A stretch of DNA of 64,000 nucleotides from Piezodorus guildinii (Eukaryota; Arthropoda; Insecta; Hemiptera; Pentatomidae), in assembly GCA_023052935.1 (NCBI GenBank), contig CM041292.1:169115900-169179899 (forward strand), written 5' to 3'. The notes beneath the pieces were generated by a model. It was given only the letters and a program-made list of their open reading frames with translations, searched no databases and was not told where the DNA came from. The position numbers were made by a program, and so were the translations under genes. Position 1 is the stretch's first letter; each line of letters opens with the position of its first letter. This document shows, piece by piece, positions 22,601 to 33,765 of this stretch.

Positions 22601-22675
22601 CCATTTTATACAGTTAGTTTAATGAGGGTTTTATCAAAAACTAAATCTTTTTATTAAATCTTGTTATTGTTTATT

Positions 22676-22895
22676 CATTTAACGTTACTTTGTGTTACTG
22701 CGGCTAATACGACGGTATTAGGAAGAGAGTCCTAAATTTGGCCTATCTAGGTTTAAGAAGGATAAGGACATGTTCCTGGCATCGTGGTCTTAGGGATCCA
22801 TTTTAATTCCCCACCGAAGGACGGTATTACCTAAGACTTTTTACGCCCTCAAAATAATCCTGGAGGGTTTAAATCTGATATGTCAAGGGAAGATG
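22676..22895 (-). mobile_element. SINE 3' body (same family as 27995-28272)
   Basis: Read on the minus strand, the block reproduces the body of the plus-strand SINE at 28080-28270. It has CCTAGATAGGCCAAATTTAG, the GTATTAGCCGCAGTAACAC region, and AAAGTAACGTTAAA at the end. The tRNA-like head is decayed or absent. Confidence 0.7.
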
Positions 22896-22954
22896 GCCCT
22901 TGAATATTTCTTTTAATTTTAAACCAAATCATTAAGGAATTGCTATATAAATCT

Positions 22955-23240
22955 ATCAAAGATCACCTGTTTTGCTGTGCTAGCAAGACAGCCTTCTATG
23001 TCAATGGTAGCGGGTTCTAACCCGGTATATATCTCTTGGATATTTCTTTAATATTTTTAAACAAATTAATACTTTATTACGTATCTTTGAGAGGGCGATA
23101 TAACAAAGGACATTCTACTTCCTTGAAAAAATCTAGGTTCATCGTCGGGTTTGAAGCAGCGAACTTAAACGTATATGGCTGATGAGCTACTGCACCACAC
23201 ATGACCCACAATTGAATTAGTGAAGGACTAAGGATGTAAC
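22955..23240. mobile_element. tRNA-like SINE head fragments
   Basis: On the plus strand, GCTAGCAAGACAGCC and then GGTAGCGGGTTCTAACCCGG (about 23008-23025) resemble an A box and B box. On the minus strand, 23205-23120 reads GTGGTGCAGTAGCTCATCAG and GCTTCAAACCCGA, again A-box and B-box like. These look like heads of tRNA-derived SINEs and not working tRNAs, because no full cloverleaf closes. Confidence 0.45.
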
Positions 23241-23359
23241 ATGCTCATGGGCGCGGTCTCAAACCTGGCAGATGGCCTCAGGAATTTTCAAGGAACCAAC
23301 ACATCCGTAGTTATTTCGTACATCGAAAGCGTTGTAAAAAAAAAAAAAAAAAAAAAAAA

Positions 23360-23960
23360 ATGCTTCATTGATTCTAAAACCCTATACATCTTTTTCTTAT
23401 TTTAATAATACTGAGCTATGGGTGTATTTATGCTTAAAATTTTTCTTCTTTTTAAATTTTTTTTTGTTTGTTAAAACGTTTTTTGCTCTATATTCAAAAC
23501 TAACGGAGTTACCAGCCTGCATATATATTTCCCTGTCTTCAAAAATAACTGAGCTATGGGTGTTTTTATGAGTAAAATTTCATTTTTTTTTCTTTTATTC
23601 TTCTTCTTATAATTTTTTGTTTGTAAAAAAACACAACATTTTTTCAATATCTTCAAAAATAACGGAGTTACAAACGTGTATATAGGCAAGTGTTCATTTT
23701 TTTCCTTTTTTGTTTGTGTTGTTTTTTGATGTTTTTTTTTTTTTGTTTTTTGTTATCCGCTTTACTGATTGAATACTCTATACATATTTTTCTCTACCTT
23801 CATATAAAACTAGGTCATTGGCGTATTTATTAGTAAAATTTTTTCTTTTTTATATAATTATTTGAGGTTTTATAAACATGAGACATTAAATTTTGAGGTG
23901 GGGACAGGATATTTTTTTTTTCGATTACAAATGTTCATTATGAAAATAATAAACCAAAAG
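23360..23960 (+). repeat. F-family internal tandem units and tail
   Basis: Degenerate units of about 90-160 bp repeat the phrase ATAACTGAGCTATGGGTGT followed by TTTATGAGTAAAAT and T-rich spacers (about 23403, 23548, 23658 and 23815). The element tail, TTCATTATGAAAATAATAAA, closes the array at about 23933-23952. The two short frames here are T-rich and incidental. Confidence 0.6.
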
Positions 23961-25423
23961 TCGGAAGAAATAGTTACATTATTTCAAGTCCGAAAGTGTC
24001 TTTCCTAAAAATATTTAAACTGTGTTGAAGTAAATCAGAATTCAGATCCGTTTTGAATTAAATAATGTAAAAGGTATTTTTATGTAAAGAAATTTCTAGT
24101 TTGTTGGGCTTTTCATATAAACATAAAACTGTTACTTTAAGAACAGTTGAAAATATTTTTCTAATCATAATATCCCCTACGATAAATGAAACATTTGTCT
24201 TTTGTTTTATCTTTTCTCATTTTTTTTTTTTTTATCAGATAAATCATTAATAAGTTTAGGCCAACAGCCATCCTTACAAATATTTGGTTAAAATACAGTT
24301 ACATGAATATTTTGTTTTCGTTGATGTAAGTTTTGCAATATTATTGAAATGATACGATACAAATATATCACCCTTTTTAAATAATATTTCTCTTTGTTTT
24401 ATATATTTACCCAGTACTCCATGGCTATTTTTTTCTTAATACTTTAATGAGATCTGTGTTGGTAAGAGATGTTCATTGTTAAAATAATCAGTTGATTTAA
24501 GTAATTTAAAAAAGAATTATTTTAATTTAAACCAACGTTCCGTAGAATCAGAACATTGTGCATTTAAGAAATGTCAACATTTTTTTTTTGCATTATAAAA
24601 TAAATTATTGAAATAGTTGTTTAATTTCTTTGTTGTTTTTTTTTCTTATCAGATAAATACTTTTTACTTCAGCCCAATAGCAATGGTGAATATTTTTTAT
24701 TAGTTGTCAAGGATGCTTAAATATTTTTTTTAATAAATTTAGGAACTTTATTTAAAAATTATGATATATGCGTTATCACCCGTTTTATTAATGATTATTC
24801 ATCTTTTGTACATCATTTCCCAAATTTTTTTTTAAAGCACACCATTTGTATCTGTTTTTGTAAGAGGTGTTTAATGTTGAAGATCCAGGGACCATAAAAG
24901 TGGGTAATGGGGTGAAACAGGGCTCTGTTAGGCAAAGGAAACTAAAGGGATTGTGGTCGCCAGCGTATGAAGCTCAAAGAAGGGCAGAGTTAAGACGAAC
25001 CTAGGAGATATTAGTCTAATGGAGAGCCCTTTACTGATCTTAAGGACCTCGCTTATCTACCTACAAATTATAGGTTCCTTCTTGTATTAATGATTCATAT
25101 ATATTATCATAATCATATACTTAAGCTTGAAGGTCTATCTTCCTACTTTGACTATTTCAATCTAGTTATATTGCCTATTTATGATTAATTAAAACGTATA
25201 TTAATGAAGCAAAATACATGATTAATTTATTTTACTGTATATATGGTGATGAAGAATCTTCTAAATTATAAAATTTAAAAATAATATTATCTTACTATAA
25301 GTATTTACAATTCTCCAATTTTTTTTTAATTACTATTATTAACAATGTTAGAAAGAGGTATAGGTGTGTACTCATGCTTTCCTCTGTAATTATAAAAGTG
25401 ATTGGAGATGAAAATATGTTGCA
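23961..25423. other. AT-rich stretch with a small GC-richer patch
   Basis: Mostly low-complexity DNA. At 24890-25080 a patch begins TCCAGGGACCATAAAAGTG and is unassigned; the first phrase recurs at about 29997 (TCCAGGGACCGAAATAAGCG). A dispersed repeat shared by the two sites is possible. No gene is called. Confidence 0.4.
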
Positions 25424-25790
25424 AATTATTACACCATGGTTTTTATTATGTCCGAAGTAAACCATGGTGTAATAATTGAATAAAGTGAAAATGGAATATC
25501 ACCACTGCTAAATTTAAAACGCTAACAAAATTTCATGGAAAATCGAGAATAAAAAAAAAAGTTTTCACTGGTATCGGTAGTCCCTATGACTGACTGAATT
25601 TTAATTTCTCTAATCTTAGAATAATTTATTAAAACTCTTACTTTTGAATTTACAGTACTATTGAGTAATTATTTCTCATTTAGTTGATTTCAAAATTTAC
25701 CATAGTTTACAATTAAGCATTATTCGTTACTACCGACGATGAAAAACGGTCAATGATTATTAATTTACAAAATAAAGGTACCTTCTATTT
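25424..25790 (+). repeat. F-family copy starting with a perfect stem-loop
   Basis: At the head, AATTATTACACCATGGTTT (25424-25442) is repeated exactly inverted at 25459-25477 around a 16-base loop. After this the usual F sequence (ATGGAATATCACCACTGC) follows. The inverted head is not seen in other copies. Confidence 0.6.
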
Positions 25791-26367
25791 ATTTTAATAT
25801 ATTTGTTTTATTTTTAAAACATTTTGGGTAACACATATACATGTGCCCATTTCTCTTATAAAGTCGAACTTACTCAAAAAGTTGCTATTACAGTATTGCT
25901 ATATATTTACTTTATACGTGCTTTTCTTGTTTTATCCATTTTATCTGAATTTCAGTGCCTTATGAAATTCCGTTTTATAGTTAATTGTAATAACTTACTC
26001 CAATCGTTATATACCCACCTATAAACCCAAGCAAATCTTAACCATGTTGGTTTTATCGACTAAATAGATTCCAAAATTGTTTTTCCTATAAAAACTTGAA
26101 TTCGAAAATGTTTCAAATAGAAAATAGTGAAAGAAAACGTAATTACCGTATATTTAATTTTTTTTTCATATTTATTCGCACCTGTCAAACGGAATGAGTG
26201 ACAATAAGCAAATGTGCTATAGAAACATAAGCAGCGGTCATTATGGGCTTGGAAATGGTAGGCTTTAACTTAAGAGAGAATGTTTCACATCCAGCTTCTT
26301 ATCAGCCTTCTTCTAACAAGCATTTCAGTTAATGATATCGAAAATTTAATTTTTAAATTTTTTTACA

Positions 26368-26442
<75 letters not shown>

Positions 26443-26470
26443 CATACACGAGTATACATATATAAAGTGA
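25791..26470. other. AT-rich spacer with (TA)n tract
   Basis: A 66-codon frame at 25824-26024 has no recognised domain. A (TA)n tract occupies 26372-26431 and passes into (CATATA)n. Nothing else is seen. Confidence 0.5.
26372..26450. repeat. (TA)n microsatellite
   Basis: Long TA run that grades into CATATA and TACACG variants at its right end. Confidence 0.95.
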
Positions 26471-26612
26471 TCTGACTGACATTTAAATGAGTATAAATTG
26501 TGATTGAAACAGTCTGGCATGGCTTAAATGCTGATATTTTAAATTTTCTTCCTTAAATTAGTTTTAACAACGGAGGTAAGTGAAAGTCGTGTATTGCGCT
26601 AGATATTTCATA
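26470..26612 (-). repeat. DINE-like element, terminal fragment
   Basis: Contains CAGTCTGGCATGGCTTAAAT, GCTGATATTTTAAATTTTC, and the terminus GGAGGTAAGTGAAAGTCGTG. It is a deletion derivative lacking the middle and the stem-loop end. Confidence 0.75.
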
Positions 26613-27994
26613 TTTATCCACTTTTACTAATCATAGATAATCTTCCAGAGAGACAAAAGGAGATTTGAATAGCCTTTTGTATTGTATAAGTTCATAGATT
26701 TTTACACGCAGATTATAAAATATTGATTTTAATACTATTGATAATCAATGACACCGGCACTTGCTGAAATCAATGGTAATTTGTTCCAATCTAGTTGAAT
26801 GGTTTTCAAACAAGGAGAGATTACTGGCTGTGACATAACCGGACTGCAATTGATAGGCTTTCAAGTAGCTCTCAGCGTAGCCCGAGGCTTTAGGCCTTCA
26901 TTGTATGCTCTATCCCTTTTCATCCTCATGTAAACCACTAACGCTTCATAATTATTAATAAACATTAAACTTTGTTCGACGATTATGTATTTAAAAAATT
27001 ATAGTTATATCATTGAAAAGAGTTCCAACTAATAATCGATACATATATTGCTATGTTTTGACCGGCTGCCTTTCTAAGGTAGCGGCATCTTCAAAACTAT
27101 ATTAATTAATATACTTAATGTATTTATATACGATACATTTTAGAACGATTGGAATTATTTTCCAAAGGTATCGTGTTTACCGATCCCAGTAGGTGGCATG
27201 CAGAGTAAGATTAAATTAGACAAGTTTAAACAAATTATCTACATTATTATTTAAATTGACTTAAACATATACAATTCATTTGCACAATGCCTAAGAAAAT
27301 CTGAGGGACATTACCGTTCACCTAACCTTACAATATTACAATAACGAAATACCTTACAAAAACTTGCGAAGATGGAATTAGTCTTAGGCGCCCCTTCTAG
27401 GCTTCATCCTCTAGCTGACCCTCACCTCTTCTTGTAGATGGAACCCGACTTCTGACTTTAACTGCCTCTTCGAATTTTCACTCTCATCCTCGTCACCTCG
27501 GGCGGGGCTCATATGGGAAGAGCCGGACCAGACGGTCCAACCTTTGTAGACATTTATCATAAGTGTGCCTATCTCTAGGCCATAAAAAAATACTTTTCTC
27601 GGCTGCCGCTGGGAGGCTAGGAAGTTTCCCAAGGTATGGCGGGGGGCCTATTGGGGAATCCAAGGGGTACACGCTTTTTGTACTTTTGGCGACATAGGCT
27701 TATCAATATTTATGTAATTAATTTAATAGTTATTCAATAATGAATTCCCCCCCCTTCCTCAGTATTCTCAATACATAACAATATGTATATAGGCAACTAT
27801 GATTTGATTTCTTAGACTATGTATAATGATGGATAACTTGAAAGCTTTCTAATAGATATATGTTCAGTGTTATTAACTATAATTTTTTTTTAATAGAAAT
27901 TTGTTTTATAAAAATTAACGTTTAATAACAATCGGATATTTGATATTTGCAATAGATGATGTCTCAAATTATGTATAATTTAAACTCATATCAC
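26613..27994. other. Unassigned DNA with a GC-rich patch
   Basis: A patch at 27370-27690 is GC-rich (CACCTCGGGCGGGGCTCATA and GGTATGGCGGGGGGCCTATT). It carries a 73-codon minus-strand frame without recognised domains. At 27045-27100 the minus strand has a phrase reminiscent of Penelope-type terminal repeats, but its core is non-canonical. No gene is called. Confidence 0.35.
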
Positions 27995-28272
27995 TGGGAT
28001 CACCTGTAGAAGGGTGGTTAGCATAACAGTTAACCCGCAGTGGAACCAAGGTTTGAACCCGCAGGTGGTCCTAGGATTTTTTAAAAGGAGTAAAAAAATC
28101 CTTAGTTTTGCCGTTCTGCGGAGGGGACGTTTAAAGATGGTCCCGAGCCTGTGTGATACTCGCTAAAGATCACTAACCTAATAAAACCTGGATAGGCAAA
28201 ATTTAGAACTCCCACTGTAGCATCGTCCGATTAGCCACAGTGGTATAAAGTGACGTTAAATAAATAAACAAA
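27995..28272 (+). mobile_element. tRNA-derived SINE
   Basis: The head contains an A-box-like GTGGTTAGCATAACAG and a B box, AAGGTTTGAACCCGC, at the normal spacing. The body ends in AGTGGTATAAAGTGACGTTA and an AAATAAATAAAC tail. The minus-strand block at 22676-22895 is a second copy of the body. SINEs of this type are transcribed by RNA polymerase III and moved by LINE enzymes. Confidence 0.75.
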
Positions 28273-28366
28273 CTGTTATCAGTGCTATTAACTATGATTT
28301 TTTTTTTAAGAAAATTATTAAAAACAATTTAATGTTTAATATCTATTTACTTTTCCATCTACCTAT

Positions 28367-28369
<3 letters not shown>

Positions 28370-28436
<67 letters not shown>
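28370..28436. repeat. (TA)n microsatellite
   Basis: About 33 TA units that border the palindrome to the right. Confidence 0.95.
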
Positions 28437-28453
<17 letters not shown>

Positions 28454-28718
28454 TATTATTTTTTATTTTTTGTATAATTCCTGAAGGAGAATTATTTGAT
28501 ATATTCTTTAATGTTGAATAGCTAATGATCCACCGGATTCATATGGTTTATGGATTCATTAGATTTCTGCAATTGAACTAATACATATTATTACTTCAAT
28601 TGCAGAAATCTAATGAATCCATAAACCATATGAATCCGGTGGATCATTAGCTATTCAACATTAAAGAATATATCTAATAATTCTCCTTCAGGAATTATAC
28701 AAAAAATAAAAAATAATA

Positions 28719-28766
<48 letters not shown>

Positions 28767-28913
28767 TTTTATTATTTATTATTTTTTGTATAATTCCTGA
28801 AGGAGAATTATTAGATATATTCTTTAATGTTGAATAGCTAATGATCCACCGGATTCATATGGTTTATGGATTCATTAGATTTCTGCAATTGAACTAATAC
28901 ATATTATTACTTC
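28437..28913. repeat. Palindrome with a third direct copy
   Basis: A unit of about 135-155 bp occurs three times. The first copy (28437-28577) is direct, the second (28595-28728) is inverted after a 17-base spacer, and the third (28758-28912) is direct again after a (TA)n run. Shared phrases include CCACCGGATTCATATGGTTT and CTGAAGGAGAATTATT. Arms one and two differ by one base outside the T-run, and the second and third share that base (TTAGATA against TTTGATA). Confidence 0.93.
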
Positions 28914-29235
28914 CACTTTCTGTTAAATGAAAATGGCAAGGGACAAAACTAAGAACGTTTTTCTCTGAGTCCAAATGACCAAGGCCAAAATGTGGTAAGT
29001 CTAACTAAAAAGCTTAAAGTTTTTTGTTTTTTTTTCTTTAAGACCAGCATATAACGTGGACATTACAAAAAGTTTTAAACCTGAATTTACGAACTAGACG
29101 AGCGAGTTCGTATCATTTTGCAATTTTCTCTAAAACCCTTTAGCGATTTTGATTAAACTCGCTATAGTGATGTAAAATTAAATAGAATTTAATTCAATGC
29201 AGGTTTCATCCTGAATGAAAGTGCTTAAGTACAGA
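28914..29235 (-). repeat. DINE-like element, degenerate fragment
   Basis: Contains TCTGAGTCCAAATGACCAAG, ACCCTTTAGCGATTTTGATT and AAACTCGCTATAGTGATGTA. Both ends are missing. It is among the most diverged copies. Confidence 0.6.
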
Positions 29236-29264
29236 TTAATAAAAAAAAAAAAAAATGTTAACTA

Positions 29265-29560
29265 CTATGACATACTAGTTGTACTAGGTCTAGTTGACAA
29301 AGTCTACTATCTACTATTCACCGAATCCCGGGTGCGAGTCCCGGCTATGGGAGAATTATTGTTTATGTTATTTCGTCCGTTTAACTAATTTGGGGTTTGG
29401 AAACCCTCCTGTGACAGACTTTTATAAAGTGTTAAGTGGAGACCCAATTATCCGAGGGGAATCTGACGGCTGAGCGTGATCTTGACCTAATCACTGCCTT
29501 GTACGGCCGTTGAACAAGAAACAGTGCAAATCTCTATAAGTGTTGAATCCAAGACCCTTC
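29265..29560 (+). mobile_element. tRNA-derived SINE
   Basis: A B box (GGGTGCGAGTCCCGG) is preceded by a tRNA-like region, though the A box is weak. The 3' part (CTGAGCGTGATCTTGACC and GCCTTGTACGGCCGTTG) matches, in reverse, the block at 53520-53580. The two are therefore members of one SINE family. Confidence 0.65.
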
Positions 29561-29699
29561 ATGAGTTATATATTAACGGGTTAAACTATTTTCATTTTTT
29601 TTTTTTTATTCAAAATCATTAAACATTTATGACGTTATCATTGATAAAAAAAGGATTAAGTATGGAATATGAGAGGATTTGATCACCTAAAGCAGGAAT

Positions 29700-30030
29700 A
29701 ATCATTTTTTTTTTTTTTTTGTTCCAATCATGTTCAGCTGTTCCTCGGTATACACGTGAACAAAGGCCTGAGGTTCGGCGAACTAGAAGAAGTCACAGAT
29801 CCCCCCTTCGTTCTTCCCTAAACATGTCAGGTTACAAGAACACGTGGCGGACTAATTAGCCCTGCTGTTGAGAAGCGGCAGGTGTAGGCTAGACCTTTCC
29901 AACTTGCCCCATTTCTTGGGGCGTAATGTCCTCCTACATCTTCGCTATTCATCAGTCACTCATCTGATGCTTCCTAGTCATAACGTCTTTGGAGTCCAGG
30001 GACCGAAATAAGCGGGACATCATAAGCTCT
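29700..30030. other. GC-richer block, unassigned
   Basis: Begins after a T-run at 29706-29720 and includes GAAGCGGCAGGTGTAGGC and GAGTCCAGGGACCGAAATAA. The T-run and GC-rich body could mark a minus-strand LINE tail, but no translated match supports it. Confidence 0.3.
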
Positions 30031-30295
30031 GAAATCAAATCAAAGAAATATATATTATTAAAAAATATTGTACCATCTTATAATAAATATTATCTTGAGG
30101 ATATATAGCAGTCTATTTAAATTATCATAGGTAGAAATAAACGGGAGTCGGTCTGATAAAAAAAAAATTAATTTTGGCTATAGTAAGTGAGCCATCATCA
30201 GGGCATCAGTGAGCCATGTCAAGTATAAACTGTGGTATGCTTGTTTTACAGAATTCAGGAAAGTATGTACATTTTTTTTTCCTAACCTAAGAATA

Positions 30296-30299
<4 letters not shown>

Positions 30300-30349
<50 letters not shown>
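30300..30349. repeat. (TA)n microsatellite
   Basis: About 24 TA units placed directly before a DINE-like fragment. Confidence 0.95.
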
Positions 30350-30350
<1 letters not shown>

Positions 30351-30595
30351 TTTACCGTTGGAGAGCAGAAAATTTTAGAAAAAAATATCTTGCTTACAAT
30401 GCTGTAAAAGATAAACTAAAAAGGTGAATGCGGCATACGCTCCTGTGATTATTTTACATATCACTTTTATAATATTTAATTTAAAACATTTTTTTTTTAA
30501 TGAAATTCAATATAATTCTTTAAAATATTTTCAACTCTATATCATAGTTCTTAAATTAATTTTAATAACCGAGATAAGTGAAAGTCGGATTATAC
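30345..30595 (-). repeat. DINE-like element, terminal fragment
   Basis: Begins at GCTTTACCGTTGGAGAGCAG and ends at CGAGATAAGTGAAAGTCGG. Only the portion near the proposed 5' end is present. The 72- and 75-codon frames over it are incidental. Confidence 0.65.
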
Positions 30596-30644
30596 TTATC
30601 TTGAAGCGTAACTTCTCAAATTTTCAAGAGAATATTTTTTTTCA

Positions 30645-30694
30645 TCGATAACAAAAGTTCTTTATTGATAATAATGAATCGAAATAAGTTTATG

Positions 30695-30753
<59 letters not shown>
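30645..30753. repeat. F-family tail followed by a 54-base poly-A run
   Basis: The F tail phrase (AAAAGTTCTTTATTGATAAT) is followed by a long A-run at 30700-30753. The run could be the 3' tail of a plus-strand retroposed copy, but no body is recognisable before it. Confidence 0.45.
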
Positions 30754-30756
<3 letters not shown>

Positions 30757-31380
30757 GTAATTTAATAGTACTTGAAAATATTGTCACTAGATTTCGACGC
30801 TGCCATGTAAGCTACCACGTAGCTCATGATGACACGTTAGTTCTGGGAGATCAACACTGGGATAGCTTGAGTTCTGTGAACACTACATTTTTTTATAATT
30901 TGATAAAAAAACTTTTCTTTTTTTTATATTTAATAATTTATATTTTTGGAAGGTAAAGAAAAGTTTATTATAGATAAGGTTGAGTGATAAAATTCTATTT
31001 TAGAAATTTGAATTCCGTGGAAACAGAATATCAATGCTAAAAAGGTTATTTATATTCAAGTGCTTTAGTTGTTGATGGCTCTTTAAAAAACATTGACTGC
31101 ACTTAATACGGTTGTTACAATTAGAACTGAACTTCTCCTACTCCTAGGTAGAGAATATGCAATCAACATAATGGAGATTCGTGTCAAGGAGTTTCTTTGA
31201 AATTAAAATAGTAACCGAGGGAATAAAATAAATCAAGAATACCTTAAAGTTTGAATATATTCCTCTATAATGCGATACAATTTGATGATACTTTTCTAGA
31301 TTATTTATCGTTTTAATCTGTTTATCGTTTACTGGTTCCAGAAGTAGTCAAAAACGTCTTTAATCACGAATGTTTCGCAA
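30754..31380. other. AT-rich spacer
   Basis: A short GC-richer phrase at 30785-30880 is unassigned. Nothing else is recognised. Confidence 0.5.
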
Positions 31381-31389
31381 TGATGTAGC

Positions 31390-31895
31390 CTAACTTATTA
31401 AGAAAATATTATGTTTATTTTATAATATCTATTCATTATTTTATTTAATTATCGGCAGAATTAAAAAGTATTAATTGGTCAAAAATGAAAATTGGTTTGA
31501 TTAATTTGTATTTTATACTGAAAGGTTCCTTTTTATATTACAAATAAATTTTAAAAGTTTAATTTAGAATTCTGTTTAGTTCAAAGTGGAGCGAGCATCA
31601 GTTGCCATCAAATTATTCTAAAATTAGAAATAATCAAAAACTGTGTTGGTTTATGGATCTATAACAACTTTCAATTTATTTAAATAGCATTGGTACGATT
31701 TGGTATGTAATATTTTTGTCATAAAATCTTCAGTACTGGATAACCTCTACAGTACTGTAAGGTTGCAAAACTGTATCACCTTAACCTCCCTCATCATAAC
31801 ATTATTAATAACATATACTTATAATTTTATGCGTTTATAACGGCTTTGTATTAACTTCTTTGACTTATTATAGTGCTTATTATTTTTTTTTAAAC
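31390..31895 (+). repeat. G-family repeat, second half
   Basis: Shares an ordered set of phrases with 32610-33090: ATCGGCAGAATTA, CTAAAATTAGAAATAAT, then CACCTTAACCTCCCTCAT and CATTATTAATAACATA. The head is missing. The similarity is clear but diverged. Confidence 0.6.
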
Positions 31896-32481
31896 TTGAG
31901 CTTGCTACGTACCGAGAATACTGGGAGGTAAAGAAATATTTTTAAATTGTACAAAATAGAGCAGTTTTCAGGACACAAGCAATAAGTTTCATAGAAGGGT
32001 TATACAAAAAATAGACCCCTCCACTGCTAGTGCCGGGATAGGGGAGTACCTGAGGAGTCTTAGCTCGGACAGGAAAGGAAGCGGAAGTCTAGCCGCGGAC
32101 GGAGGAGGTCGGGGGGTCAAGCCAGGGAACAATTATACAGATCTGTCAAAGGTAATTTTATGTTATATTATGTGGTAAATCGAAACCTTAGTATTCTCGA
32201 TGATAACAATGCTTTGATGTACTATGTCCATATGTGAAATAATAAGTGTTATTTTATTAAAAAAAATTTATATTTTAAGTTAATCTCTTTATTACCCTTT
32301 ATGCCATGGAACATAGTAAGCTCTCCAACGGTGTATTATGAGTTTATATTACTAATCATAGTTGTTGTTGATTGTTTAAATTGTTCTATGAAAATTTAAT
32401 TTACTTTTCCAGATAAAAACCTTATTTCAATGTATTGCACTTATAAACCTATAGGAAAGACGGTCCTAAATTATAATTAAC
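31896..32481. other. Spacer with a GC-rich patch
   Basis: The patch at 32005-32140 (CTAGCCGCGGACGGAGGAGG and GTCGGGGGGTCAAGCC) has no frame or terminal repeat that I recognise. The rest is AT-rich. Confidence 0.35.
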
Positions 32482-33330
32482 TAGTGACTCGCTCTTGCTT
32501 CGAACAGGTGCAATTTAAATTTGGTCTCATTCATGTTTAAAAAACTTCAGTTTGACCAATTGAAAGTTTACTTTAGAATTATAGGTTCATCGTAACGCAA
32601 AGAGCCCTTAGAAATAAAATATTATGTTTGTTAAAGAACGTCTATTAATTCTTATATTTAATCATCGGCAGAAATTAGAAACATAAATTGGTTAGCTTTA
32701 TTTGTTTTAAAATTTAACGGCCCCTATTGTATTCCGTTTATTACAATTTTAATTTCATAAGAGCTTTTTCTGAATTTTAATGTATTGAAGTTAATTTAGT
32801 TTCCATATGAGTCCAATTTAGTTTACTGTTAAACTACAATTTTTTTGTGAAATGATCTAAAATTAGAAATAATTATTAGGAGTATTAGTTTATTACAACA
32901 TTTCCTTTACTTTAGCAACACAATATTTTTTTCTAAAATCTGGACAGCTGTATGGTACACAACACTTTAACCTCCCTAATCCACAACATTAAAAATAACA
33001 TTTGCTCATAAGTATACGCGCTTATAACATCTTTATATTAAATTGCCTGATTTATTTTATTGTCTATTAACTTTTCCAAAATCTTGCGCTTTCCATCTGC
33101 TCTCCATTTATATTTCAGGGATAATTCTTCTTTTTTTACTTGTTCACAGACATTTTTTTTTCCTGTTTAAGGAAAAGCTTAGTTGCAATGAATTTTACTC
33201 ATAAACCTTTAGGAAACAATGCCCTACATGATGGTAAAAACCGTATCAAAATCCGTTTAGTGGCTTCGAAGGACTTAGCGGAAACAATAATCCCATTATC
33301 ATTTTCTATGTATGAGGAAACTGTATGACA
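32482..33330 (+). repeat. G-family repeat, long copy
   Basis: Starts with ACTAGTGACTCGCTCTTGC, diverged from the head at 21604. It has the phrases shared with 31390-31895, and ends with CGTATCAAAATCCGTTTAGT and GGCTTCGAAGGACTTAGCG. The end phrase is of a type often seen at the 3' end of dispersed insect repeats. It stops about 15 bp before the foldback element. Confidence 0.55.
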
Positions 33331-33348
33331 ACCGTAGGTAGGTTTATA

Positions 33349-33529
33349 GCATTTCCAAGTCAATTGTAACCTTTTCCAAGTCAAATGTAACTTTTTCCAT
33401 TTCAAATGTCACCTTTTCCAAGTCAAATGTCACCCTTTCCATTTCAAATGTCACCTTTTCCAAGTCAAATGTCACCTTTTCCATTTCAAATGTTACCTTT
33501 TCCAAGTCAAATGTCACCTTTTTCTTCAC
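33349..33529 (-). repeat. 21-bp minisatellite, left arm (open heptad frame)
   Basis: Units alternate between CTTTTCCAAGTCAAATGTCAC and CTTTTCCATTTCAAATGTCAC types, so the true period is a 42-bp pair. On the minus strand the array is open for 61 codons and reads as heptads VTFDLEK and VTFEMEK in alternation. The final unit is VTIDLEML. No start context or splice site supports translation, so I treat it as a repeat. Confidence 0.95.
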
Positions 33530-33765
33530 TTCTAGCCTTAAATATTCCGTTTTATTTATTTATTTATTGAAAAATAATTAGTTTAATTAACATTATGACT
33601 TTATAATAATTTTGGCATATAATAATTGATATTTTTTTTGGGTCTCTTAGATATTTGATATCAAGTTCGGTTTTTTACTAGCTAATATTTAAAAAAATTA
33701 ATTATCGTCTATTTAGTTTTAAGATAGTTGTTGATTTTGATTTTTTAGAGAGGAGGGGTAGTTTT

